Shown here in pieces: positions 27,020 to 34,427 of a DNA stretch of 64,000 bases. The notes under the pieces were generated by a model. It did not search any database. It saw only the letters and a program-made list of their open reading frames with translations, and had not been told where the DNA came from. Location of the stretch: the NCBI RefSeq assembly GCF_007673095.1, contig NZ_VDYZ01000008.1, forward strand, positions 121,927 through 185,926, written 5' to 3'. This DNA comes from Corynebacterium glyciniphilum AJ 3170 (lineage in GTDB: Bacteria > Actinomycetota > Actinomycetes > Mycobacteriales > Mycobacteriaceae). Made by a program: the position numbers and the translations under genes. Position 1 is the stretch's first letter. The number at the start of each line of letters is the position of its first letter.

Positions 27020-27625
27020 ATGACCAGCTACCCGATCCCCTACGTCACCACGTCGACGCCGAGCGGCGAGAAGACCGTCGACATCTACAGCCGGCTGCTC
27101 GACGAACGCATCATCTACCTCGGCACACCGGTCGACGACGGCGTCTCCAACACGGTCATCGCCCAGCTGCTCCACCTGGAAAGCGACAACCCCGACGCAC
27201 CCGTCTCCCTGTACATCAACTCTCCCGGCGGATCACAGTCCGCGACGATGGCGATCTACGACTGCATGCAGTTCATCCGTCCCCGGGTGGAGACCACCTG
27301 CGTCGGACAGGCCGTCGCCTCCGCGGCACTGCTCCTCGCCGGCGGCACCCCGGGACACCGGTCGATCCTGCACAACGGTCGGGTCGTCCTCACCGCACCG
27401 GCGGCCGAAGGTGGCCGCGGCACGATCCCCGACCTGATCATCGAGGCCGAGGAAATGGAACGGATCCGGCGGCTGCAGGAGAGCATCCTCGCACGGCACT
27501 GCGGTCGGACCCCGGAACAGGTCCGCGACGACACCGAACGCCAGCTCGTCCTCACCCCGGACGCCGCAGTCGACTACGGCGTGGTCGACCGGATCCTCAC
27601 GCAGCGAGAAGCACCGGCCCACTAG
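27020..27625 (+). CDS. ClpP-like subunit lacking all catalytic residues (ClpR-like)
   Basis: A 201-residue ClpP-fold protein, still easily recognised by ERIIYLGTPVDDGVSN, SLYINSPGGSQSATMAIYD, CVGQAVASAALLLAGGTPG and DAAVDYGVVDRIL. The triad is gone: the nucleophile position is Ala100 (a Ser sits one place later), the His position is Thr125 in VVLTAP, and the Asp position in TERD is Gln175 in TERQ. ClpR subunits of cyanobacteria and plastids are inactive ClpP relatives that co-assemble with active ones. Immediate pairing with an intact paralogue suggests a mixed tetradecamer. Its last 29 bases overlap the convergent regulator gene. Conservation of the fold argues against a pseudogene. Confidence 0.88.
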   Translation: MTSYPIPYVTTSTPSGEKTVDIYSRLLDERIIYLGTPVDDGVSNTVIAQLLHLESDNPDAPVSLYINSPGGSQSATMAIYDCMQFIRPRVETTCVGQAVASAALLLAGGTPGHRSILHNGRVVLTAPAAEGGRGTIPDLIIEAEEMERIRRLQESILARHCGRTPEQVRDDTERQLVLTPDAAVDYGVVDRILTQREAPAH

Positions 27626-27902
27626 GAGCCGCCGCCGACCGCACCAGCTCGAACGACGACTTCCCCAGTGCCCCCGCGACGGCCTCCAGCACCTCGGAGG
27701 ACGGGTCCTTCATGCCCCGTTCCAGCTCCGAGAGGTACTGCGGGGAGATACCGGCCCGCTCCGCGGTATCCCTGAGCCGGTCATGCCGAGCGGTGCGCTG
27801 GCGCCGGATCTCCTCCCCGAGCACCTCGCGCCAGAGCGTCGCGGGCTCTCTGCGGAGGCGAAAGGGGACCACGGTGTTGTCGGTGTTGTGCTCGGCGTCC
27901 AT
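27597..27902 (-). CDS. XRE-type regulator, ClgR/PopR-like
   Basis: A 101-residue protein with one helix-turn-helix at about residues 28-85: LGEEIRRQRTARHDRLRDTA, ERAGISPQYLSELERGMKDP, SSEVLEAVAGAL. The SELERG-K-PSSE pattern is that of ClgR, which activates clp genes in actinobacteria, and of PopR, which controls the clpP3-clpP4 pair in Streptomyces. The C-terminal AAAPSGPVLLAA is hydrophobic, like the degradation tag that PopR-type proteins present to Clp protease. It converges on the clpP pair with a 29-base overlap. Control of that pair through the palindrome at 26312 is inferred. Confidence 0.82.
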   Translation of the reverse strand: MDAEHNTDNTVVPFRLRREPATLWREVLGEEIRRQRTARHDRLRDTAERAGISPQYLSELERGMKDPSSEVLEAVAGALGKSSFELVRSAAAPSGPVLLAA

Positions 27903-27945
27903 GGCGCCATCCTACGGCGGGCCCTCGCCCGCCGCCGCACCTGCG

Positions 27946-28020
27946 CGATCCTGGGGTGGGTTACCGAATCTGCTCTCCGCGGCCGGCGGACACCGGATCC
28001 GGTAACCCAGGCCAGGATCG
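27946..28020. repeat. Long imperfect inverted repeat between divergent genes
   Basis: Arms of 24 bases at 27946-27969 and 27997-28020 match at 21 positions; both contain CGATCCTGG and GGGTTACCG. The 27-base loop is GC-rich. The element lies in the 157-bp gap between the divergent starts of the ClgR-like gene and the DHFR-like gene, so it cannot be a terminator for either. It may form a hairpin in the leader of one transcript, be a regulator site, or be a small mobile relic. Confidence 0.6.
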
Positions 28021-28059
28021 GACGTAGGCTATGGGCACACCACACCGGAGAGGCACACC

Positions 28060-28665
28060 ATGGGCCAGCTGATCTATTCAATGCTCGTCTCGGTCGACGG
28101 CTATGTCGCCGACCGGGACGGCAACTTCGACTGGGCGGTACCGGATGAGGAGGTGCTTTCCGTCATCAACGCCGACACCGCCGCTGTACGCACCTACCTG
28201 TACGGCCGACGTACGTACGAGATGATGCACGTCTGGGAGACCGATCCGGACGCCGCCGCCCAGTCGGATGAATCAGCCGCATGGGCGAAGATCTGGTGCG
28301 AGGCACAGAAAATCGTCTACTCCACCACACTGCCGGAGGTGTGGACACGGCACACCCGCCTGGAACGCGAGTTCCGCGCTGCCGACATTCGCCGGCTCAA
28401 GGAGGCTGACGGCGACCTGACCGTGGACGGACCGACCCTCGCCGCCGAGGCGCTGCGGCTCGGACTCGTCGACCAGATCCACATGCTGGTCTGCCCCGTC
28501 ACCGTCGGAGGAGGCCTGTCCATGCTGCTTGACCTGTCGCTGTCCCTGTCGCTGCGCTCCACACAGAGCTTCAGCAACGGGATGGTGCAGCTGAAGTACG
28601 ACGTGAAAAACACCGAATATACAGAAAACACAGATAATACAGACAACGAGAGGCTCCATGACTGA
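28060..28665 (+). CDS. Dihydrofolate reductase/RibD C-terminal fold protein
   Basis: A 201-residue protein of the DHFR-like RibD_C family: LIYSMLVSVDGYVADRDGNF at the start, TYLYGRRTYEMM for the NADPH loop, IVYSTTLPEVW, DLTVDGPTLAAEALRLGLVDQIHM and PVTVGGGLSM. Such proteins are NADPH reductases of uncertain substrate. The domain ends at about residue 180; the last 17 residues form an Asn/Thr/Glu-rich tail (NTEYTENTDNTDNE) from AT-rich simple-sequence DNA that also reaches the start of the next gene, overlapped by 8 bases. Confidence 0.83.
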   Translation: MGQLIYSMLVSVDGYVADRDGNFDWAVPDEEVLSVINADTAAVRTYLYGRRTYEMMHVWETDPDAAAQSDESAAWAKIWCEAQKIVYSTTLPEVWTRHTRLEREFRAADIRRLKEADGDLTVDGPTLAAEALRLGLVDQIHMLVCPVTVGGGLSMLLDLSLSLSLRSTQSFSNGMVQLKYDVKNTEYTENTDNTDNERLHD

Positions 28666-29218
28666 CCCCGCCCGACTCTTCACAGACCATCTCGACGACT
28701 CCCCCACCCTGATGACCCTGGCCACGGTGGGCGAGGACGGATACCCACGCACCCGAACCGTCAACGTCAACGGTGTCCGGGACGACGGCGGAGTGCTGTT
28801 CCACACGGACGCGCGGTCACGGAAAGTGCGTGACATCGATGCCGGTGGCAAGGCCTCGCTGACGGTGCTGACCACCGACTTATCCCGCCAGGTCACCGCG
28901 ATCGGTGATGTCACCCGCGCAGACGAGGAGACTGAACGTGCCGTCTACGCAGGCCAGCCCCGCTACCTTCAGCTGCTCGCCTGGCTGAATGACCGCGGCC
29001 TGGCGCAGGAGGACCGGGCGGAGAGGCATCGGCGGTGGGCCGAGTTCGACCGTGACAACCCGGACCTGGCAGAGCAGGATCCGCCGTCGACCTGGGCCGT
29101 GTTCGCCGTGGTCCCCCGCGAGTACCTGTTCTGGAAGGGGGACGACGAGGGGCCGTCACGCCGGGTGCGGTACACGCGTACCAGTGACGGCTGGGAGACG
29201 GAGATCCTTCCCGGTTGA
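28658..29218 (+). CDS. Pyridoxamine 5'-phosphate oxidase family flavoprotein
   Basis: A 186-residue FMN-binding split-barrel protein. TLMTLATVGEDGYPRTRTVNVNGV gives the core strands, FHTDARSRKVRDI the FMN phosphate contact, LQLLAWLND a mid helix, and VPREYLFWKGDDEGPSRRVRYTRT then W and LPG the C-terminal segment of PNPOx dimers. It is somewhat shorter than the usual 210-residue PdxH. A closely similar paralogue lies at 39596 inside the large catabolic operon. True pyridoxal phosphate synthesis or reduction/oxidation of another small substrate cannot be separated by reading. Confidence 0.8.
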   Translation: MTDPARLFTDHLDDSPTLMTLATVGEDGYPRTRTVNVNGVRDDGGVLFHTDARSRKVRDIDAGGKASLTVLTTDLSRQVTAIGDVTRADEETERAVYAGQPRYLQLLAWLNDRGLAQEDRAERHRRWAEFDRDNPDLAEQDPPSTWAVFAVVPREYLFWKGDDEGPSRRVRYTRTSDGWETEILPG

Positions 29219-29286
29219 GGGCGGGGACTCTTGATCGTGGACCCTGCGGCCCCAATGTAGCCGGAGCGGATACCGGCCGGGCACGG

Positions 29287-30351
29287 TCACCGTCTCGATG
29301 CACGCACCCGCTCCGACTCACGGGCGGTGTCGGAGGAGTTGCTCTCCAGCGAGCGTGAACCGCCGAGTTTGCGGGCCACATGCTCGCCCACGGTCATCGG
29401 CTCATAGCGCGAGGGATGCTCATCGTCGACCATGCCGGGCAACGGCCCGACGACGGCATCGACATTGCCGTCGTGGAAGAAGGCCGCGGACCGGCGACGC
29501 ATGATCGTCCCGTCGACCACCGGTGGACGCACCCGGTGCAGCGTCGACCTCCACTGGTCGTTGGTCAGCCTGGCGGTGACGTCACCGAGATTGACCAACA
29601 GGGCGCCGGGTTCGGGCAGCACGTCGTTCCACGTTCCGTCCTCTCCGAGGACCTGCAGACCGGCGACCCGGTCGGCCCACAGGACGGTGACGATGCCGTA
29701 GTCGGTGTGCTCACCCATACCTGTCAGCTCCCCGTCGAGCTCCACGGCCTGGCCGGGATCCAGCGCGTAGTTGATGGTGCGCAGGACGTCGATGGAGTGG
29801 TCGGTCAACGAAGTGATCGTGCCGCGGGGCACGTCGAGTGCATCCTCGAAAATGATGGTGAGTGTCTCGGCGACGTGCTGGGCCGCGGTGAACCAGCGTT
29901 CCAGGTTGGCCCGGAAATCCGCCATGGCACCGTCGGTCTCGGTCGGCCACACATTCTCCGGATAGTCGGCCGCGGGCAGCGAGAGGCCGGGGACGCCGGC
30001 GAAGTCACTGGCCTGGGTACCGATATTGAACGCCTCGAAGAAGTCATTCATCCCGGTCGCGGACTCCACCCCGAGTGACAGGGACAACCGTTCGGACTTC
30101 GGTGGCGAGTAGCCGCGGTTGATCTCGGGAGGAGTGACGGTGCGCTTCTTCACGTCGAGGTCGCGCAGGAAGAAGGCGTCGAGAGCGTCAGCCAGGCCGT
30201 CCCAGGTGTCCGGGTCGATGCCGTGGCCGGTGAGCTGTATGAAGCCGACCTCCCGGGCGGCGGTGTCGACCTGGCGGGCGACGCTCTCCCGCTCCCGGGC
30301 CGTACCGTCGACGGTATAGGGTGTGATGTCAATGACAGGGACGTGGATCAT
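29287..30351 (-). CDS. 2-Oxoglutarate/Fe(II) oxygenase, isopenicillin-N-synthase-like
   Basis: A 354-residue enzyme: N-terminal DIOX_N-type region (VPVIDITPYT, VGFIQLTGHGID), then the double-stranded beta-helix with the iron ligands in HTDYGIVTVL and STLHRVRPP, and the 2-oxoglutarate Arg/Ser in RRRSAAFFHDG. GEHTDYG and LLVNLGDV are family hallmarks. The ATG overlaps the stop of the upstream amidohydrolase (ATGA), making it the last gene of a leftward three-gene operon. Expected chemistry is hydroxylation, demethylation or ring change of a small molecule with succinate and CO2 as by-products; substrate unknown. Confidence 0.87.
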   Translation of the reverse strand: MIHVPVIDITPYTVDGTARERESVARQVDTAAREVGFIQLTGHGIDPDTWDGLADALDAFFLRDLDVKKRTVTPPEINRGYSPPKSERLSLSLGVESATGMNDFFEAFNIGTQASDFAGVPGLSLPAADYPENVWPTETDGAMADFRANLERWFTAAQHVAETLTIIFEDALDVPRGTITSLTDHSIDVLRTINYALDPGQAVELDGELTGMGEHTDYGIVTVLWADRVAGLQVLGEDGTWNDVLPEPGALLVNLGDVTARLTNDQWRSTLHRVRPPVVDGTIMRRRSAAFFHDGNVDAVVGPLPGMVDDEHPSRYEPMTVGEHVARKLGGSRSLESNSSDTARESERVRASRR

Positions 30352-31616
30352 GCTGTTCTCTCCTTGATCATGGTGTTCAGGTGTGTTGCGAGTCTGCGGG
30401 AGTCTGCGGTGAGCAGGACGCCGTCGCGGACGACCCAGCGTCCGGCCACCATGACGTCACGGGGGCGGCGTCCGGGTCTGGCCCACAGCAGTCCGGCGTC
30501 GGGATCGTGGACACCGGCGTCGGCGACGTCGCCCATGTCCCAGACGCACAGGTCGGCCGGCGTTCCGGGGACGAGACCGCCGAGCTCGGGACGTCCCAGC
30601 CCGGCTGCCGAACCTGAGGTGGCCATGGCCAGGGCGTCGGATGCGCTGACCGGGGAGCCGGTCAGCCCGGAGACCTGGACGGCGAGCCGGGCGTCGGCGA
30701 GGAGGTGTCCGCCGTCGTTGCTTCCGCCGCCGGACGTCCCCAACCCCACGGTCACGCCCCGACGCAGCAGGTCGGCGACCGGGGCGAGGCCCCATCCCAT
30801 GGGAACGTCGCAACCCGGCGCATGGGTGACGGCGACCCCGGACTCTGCGACGCGGGCGATCTCGTCCGGTGTGACGTCGCAGAGGTGCGCGAGGGCCACA
30901 CCCGGTTCGAGCCACCCCCAGTCGTCGAGCAGTTCCAGAGGACGTCGTCCGTACTTGTCGGCGGCGACGGCGACGTCGACCTGTTCATTGGCCTGCGTGC
31001 GCCGCAGCAGGCCGAGGTCCCGGGCGGCCTCGGCGAGGGCGGCGAACGTCTCGGGCCCGTCGGTGTGCACGCCGGACGGGCCGACGGCGAGCTGCAACAT
31101 GGCCGGGTCGAATTCGGCGAAGGCGCGGTGGATGTCCCGGACGGATTCTGCCGTGGCGTCGGGGTCGTCGCCCGCTGTTCCGCGCACGAAACACAACCGT
31201 GCCCCGAGTTCCACGGCAGTGTCCGCAGCAGCCAGAGCCATCTCCACGGGGTCAATACCGGATGGCCAGGTCAGGTGGTGGTCGGCGACGGTGGTCACAC
31301 CGCAGAGCAGGGATTCAGCGAGGCCCACGGCAGCCGCGGCCCTGGCGAGGGCAGGATCCACCGCGTAGTCGCGGTACGCCTGCGCCATCGCTGTCAGCCA
31401 TTTCGTCATCGGGACGCCACGGGTCCCCGGCAGGGTGCGGAAAGCGGACTGGAGCAGGTGGTGATGGGCGTTGACCAGGCCTGGCGTGATGAGACAACCG
31501 GACACGTCGACCACCTCCGCACCGTGCGCAGGACCGTCCCCGGAGCCGCCGAGCATCCCGTCCCGCACCACCACGTCCGGCCCCGTCAGTGGATCTTTCA
31601 ACAACACGGCACTCAC
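30348..31616 (-). CDS. Amidohydrolase, 8-oxoguanine-deaminase-like with altered metal site
   Basis: A 422-residue member of the chlorohydrolase/deaminase branch. Kept motifs: LITPGLVNAHHHLLQSAFRTLPG (HxH), LCGVTTVADHHLTW as in 8-oxoguanine deaminases, and ALAHLCDVT. Two positions normally essential look changed: the HTHLAE segment reads RRTQANEQ, with Gln in place of the substrate His, and the GVD catalytic Asp segment reads GLGTSGGGSNDGG, with Ser where Asp is expected. It may act on an unusual substrate or need the nearby Asp. GTG start overlaps the reductase stop; it ends on the oxygenase start. Confidence 0.82.
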   Translation of the reverse strand: MSAVLLKDPLTGPDVVVRDGMLGGSGDGPAHGAEVVDVSGCLITPGLVNAHHHLLQSAFRTLPGTRGVPMTKWLTAMAQAYRDYAVDPALARAAAAVGLAESLLCGVTTVADHHLTWPSGIDPVEMALAAADTAVELGARLCFVRGTAGDDPDATAESVRDIHRAFAEFDPAMLQLAVGPSGVHTDGPETFAALAEAARDLGLLRRTQANEQVDVAVAADKYGRRPLELLDDWGWLEPGVALAHLCDVTPDEIARVAESGVAVTHAPGCDVPMGWGLAPVADLLRRGVTVGLGTSGGGSNDGGHLLADARLAVQVSGLTGSPVSASDALAMATSGSAAGLGRPELGGLVPGTPADLCVWDMGDVADAGVHDPDAGLLWARPGRRPRDVMVAGRWVVRDGVLLTADSRRLATHLNTMIKERTA

Positions 31617-32554
31617 AGGTCAAGCACCAGCCGTCCGGACCGGCAGCGGGAGACGCAGACCATCATCGACTCATTCTCACTGCGCTCCTCCGGTGTCAGC
31701 ACGTTGTCCCGGTGGTCGACCTCCCCGGACACCACGCCGATCTCGCAGGTGCCGCAGACTCCCTCGCGGCAGGACGAGGCGAGCACCTTCCCCTCGCGCT
31801 CCAGGGTGTCCAGGAGGGAGATGTCCGACGGGACTGCGAAGGTCTCGCCACTCGTGGAGAGGGTGACGTCGAATGACGTGACCGTCCCGTCCCGGAGGTC
31901 GGGGGCGGTGAACTGTTCGACGAAGACATCCACGGCGGGCTGGTCCCCGACAGCGGCGATGATGTCGGCGGCGAGCGTCCCGGGCCCACAGACATATACG
32001 GCCGTACCACGCGGCAGACCAGACAACGCAGTGGCGAGGTCGAGACGTCCCGTGGATGAGCCGTGGAATGAAACCCGTTCCCCGTACTCCTCCCGGAGTT
32101 CGGGGAGGTACGGCATGTCCTCGGGCGTTCGTGCCAGACACCACATCCGCCACGGACGTCCGGACCTCTCGGCCTCCGCGGCGAGGGAAAGCATCGGGGT
32201 GACCCCGACACCACCGGCGATAAAGACGTAGTTCAGTGCGCGGGTCAATGGGAAGTGGTTCCTCGGCTCCCCGACCTCCACTGATGCTCCGACGACGGCA
32301 TCCCGGTGCAGTGCCGCCGAACCGCCGCGTCCGCCGTCCTGCTCGGAGCACCGGTCGACGGCGATGACGTAGCTGTCAGGGGAACCCGACAAACACAGCG
32401 AGTACTGGCGGGTGACGGCTGAGCCGGGCAGATGGATGTCGAGGTGTGAACCGGCTGTCCACCTCGGCGGCGGGACGTTGTCGGGGAGCGCGAGGGTGAA
32501 CTCGTCGACCCGCGGGGTGAGGGTGCGTCGGGCGGTGACGGTAGCGGTGGTCAC
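31613..32554 (-). CDS. PDR-type ferredoxin reductase (VanB-like)
   Basis: A 313-residue phthalate-dioxygenase-reductase type protein. Domain order: FMN/flavin domain with RQYSLCLSG, NAD domain with FIAGGVGVTPMLSLA and YVCGPG, and a C-terminal plant-type 2Fe-2S ferredoxin with CREGVCGTCEIGVVSG and a later Cys in MMVCVSRC. I moved the start to the GTG at 32554, which has GGAGG six bases upstream. Such reductases normally feed a Rieske oxygenase, yet none is in this operon; the nearest is at 46426, with its own reductase. First gene of the leftward operon. Confidence 0.88.
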   Translation of the reverse strand: MTTATVTARRTLTPRVDEFTLALPDNVPPPRWTAGSHLDIHLPGSAVTRQYSLCLSGSPDSYVIAVDRCSEQDGGRGGSAALHRDAVVGASVEVGEPRNHFPLTRALNYVFIAGGVGVTPMLSLAAEAERSGRPWRMWCLARTPEDMPYLPELREEYGERVSFHGSSTGRLDLATALSGLPRGTAVYVCGPGTLAADIIAAVGDQPAVDVFVEQFTAPDLRDGTVTSFDVTLSTSGETFAVPSDISLLDTLEREGKVLASSCREGVCGTCEIGVVSGEVDHRDNVLTPEERSENESMMVCVSRCRSGRLVLDL

Positions 32555-33045
32555 GGGGTACCTCCATGAAGTCTGAGTACCCCAGCCCGGCACGTACGCG
32601 GACCACAGTAGCCCGACGAACAGGGGTCCGCGCAGGTCCAGGCGGCGAAAACCAGGGAATTAACCGAAGGTTTCACCACACCGAAACATCGTGCCGGCGT
32701 CCCTGCATTCTGCGGCGACGGGCGTCACTGAAGTGATCCGGGAGGGAAACAGCGGCGAAACACCCGCCCCATAGTCTGCGTAACTGCACGACGAATCCAC
32801 ACGCGGTGCACCACCGATGTCCCTGCCCCTACCCGGCCCCAGCCCGGCGCGGTACAGGACCAGGGCACGACAGAGCACTCCTGCACACCGCCGACTGACA
32901 GACACCGTCAGACACCGTCCGACACCGTCAGTTTCTGTCCTGCATGTCGAAACCAGACACATCACTGTTTTTTCGACTGCTGCAGCCGGCGATGACCTCC
33001 CCTCTGCGGCAGTCACACCCTGACCCGAGCCGGAGAGGAGGCACG
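32555..33045. other. 491-bp divergent intergenic control region
   Basis: No convincing gene fits here: open frames on both strands lack ribosome sites and family features. The region separates the two divergent catabolic operons and contains three tandem 10-bp repeats at 32901-32930. The stretch around 32968 with six consecutive T residues is the most AT-rich part. No regulator gene is adjacent, so the controlling protein must be encoded elsewhere. Confidence 0.6.
32901..32930. repeat. Three tandem 10-bp repeats
   Basis: GACACCGTCA, GACACCGTCC and GACACCGTCA follow each other without gap. The period of one helical turn would place identical half-sites on one DNA face, as in direct-repeat binding by some activators. 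TGACA before and CAGTTTCTGTC after extend a loose dyad. They lie about 120 bases upstream of the rightward operon's first start codon. Confidence 0.7.
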
Positions 33046-34374
33046 ATGACTGCAACTGAGATACCCGGCATCACCGATGTCACCGGACTGACCGGTGTCT
33101 CGGGAGTCCGGCTCGCCGGGAGGACCGTCGACATCACCTTCGACGGCCCCGTTGTCGGCGCCATCCGACCCCATGACCCCGACGCCTCAGAAAGCTTGCT
33201 CGACCTGTGCGGATACAGCATCATCCCCGCCACCGCGGATCCCCACGCACACCTCGACAAGTCACGTTCCTGGGACCTGGTCAACCCACCCGTCGGGGAT
33301 CTCCCCGGCGCAGTGGACGCCTGGTCGATGGCCGCGGCGCGCTTCTCACAGGACGACATCCTGGCGCGGGCGCGCGGCACGGCACTGAGCATGCTCGCCG
33401 CCGGAACCACCGCGGTACGCAGCCACGTCGACGTCTACCCTCATCCCGTTGCCGACACTGTGACCGGCACAGACCCCTTCCGCGGTATCCGGGCCGTCAA
33501 CCAGCTACGCCAGGAACTGGACGGGGTGATGACGCTGCAGATCGTGGCCCTCATCCCCGCCTCCACCCCGAACCCCTGGATTTCCCGGCTGGTCGCCGGG
33601 GCATTGGATGCCGGCGCCGACCTCATAGGAGGTGCCCCGCACCTCGCTGAGGATCCGATCGCCCAGACCGATGCACTCATCGACGCCGCCGAGGCCCACG
33701 CCGTGGGCTGTGACCTGCACATCGACGAGTTCACGGAGGCCGACCCGACCAGCTCGGGTGCGCCCCGTGTCCAGACCATCCACCACTACGCCGAACGCGT
33801 CACCGGATGGCCGGAAGGCCGCGACCGGGCGGCCGGGCACTGCTGCCGACTGTCCGGCATGACCGCGTCAGAACTCGACACCACCGCCGTCGAACTCCGT
33901 GCCGCGCACATGCCCGTCATCGCCCTGCCCGCCACCAACCTCTATCTCCAGGTCTCCGGCTCCCGCGGCATCGCGCCCTTGACCGCCCTGCGTGAGAAAG
34001 GCGTTCGGGTGGCCGCGGGCGGCGACAACGTCGCCGACCCGTTCAACCCCACCGGCCGCGCCGACGCCCTGGAGACCGCCTCTCTGCTCATCACCGCCGC
34101 CCACCAGACCCCTGACCAGGCACTCAAGCTGGTCACCACCGACGCCCGAGCCGCGATGGGCCTGCCGCCTGCCGGGCCGGTATCCGGCGCGAGGGCCGAC
34201 CTGCTGTGTCTCCGCACCCCGGACGACTGGCGGACTGACTCGACAGTCTCGACAGACTCAGCCGTCCCGCTCATCGCCTCGGCACCGTCTGACCGGGTCG
34301 TCTTCTCGGCCGGACGACTCGTCGCCCGTACCACCTCCGTGACCACCTACCCCCACCTCCGGCCGTCCGTCTGA
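33046..34374 (+). CDS. Cytosine-deaminase-like amidohydrolase
   Basis: A 442-residue enzyme of the CodA branch. All expected metal and catalytic positions are present: ADPHAHLDKS (HxH), GCDLHIDEFTEAD (His and Glu), AAGHCC (His) and AAGGDNVADPFNPTGRADAL (Asp). E. coli CodA has the related DDVFDPWYPLG form. Relatives deaminate cytosine, isoguanine or other ring amino groups, or open N-heterocycles. ATG at 33046 is preceded by GGAGAGGAGG. First gene of an eight-gene rightward operon; the 53-base gap to the ABC ATPase is the second largest in it. Confidence 0.85.
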   Translation: MTATEIPGITDVTGLTGVSGVRLAGRTVDITFDGPVVGAIRPHDPDASESLLDLCGYSIIPATADPHAHLDKSRSWDLVNPPVGDLPGAVDAWSMAAARFSQDDILARARGTALSMLAAGTTAVRSHVDVYPHPVADTVTGTDPFRGIRAVNQLRQELDGVMTLQIVALIPASTPNPWISRLVAGALDAGADLIGGAPHLAEDPIAQTDALIDAAEAHAVGCDLHIDEFTEADPTSSGAPRVQTIHHYAERVTGWPEGRDRAAGHCCRLSGMTASELDTTAVELRAAHMPVIALPATNLYLQVSGSRGIAPLTALREKGVRVAAGGDNVADPFNPTGRADALETASLLITAAHQTPDQALKLVTTDARAAMGLPPAGPVSGARADLLCLRTPDDWRTDSTVSTDSAVPLIASAPSDRVVFSAGRLVARTTSVTTYPHLRPSV

Positions 34375-34427
34375 CCGGTATCCGACCCGGACTGACAGCC
34401 CCGCACCCCGCGAAAAAGGAGAACACC

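Noticed and set aside
27020..27625. Second clpP considered a pseudogene
   Set aside because: The frame is intact, of full length, with a good start and conserved fold motifs; loss of exactly the catalytic residues with retention of the rest fits a structural subunit better.
32901..32930. Three short direct repeats considered as a CRISPR remnant
   Set aside because: The units are only 10 bp, have no spacers between them and no cas genes are present.
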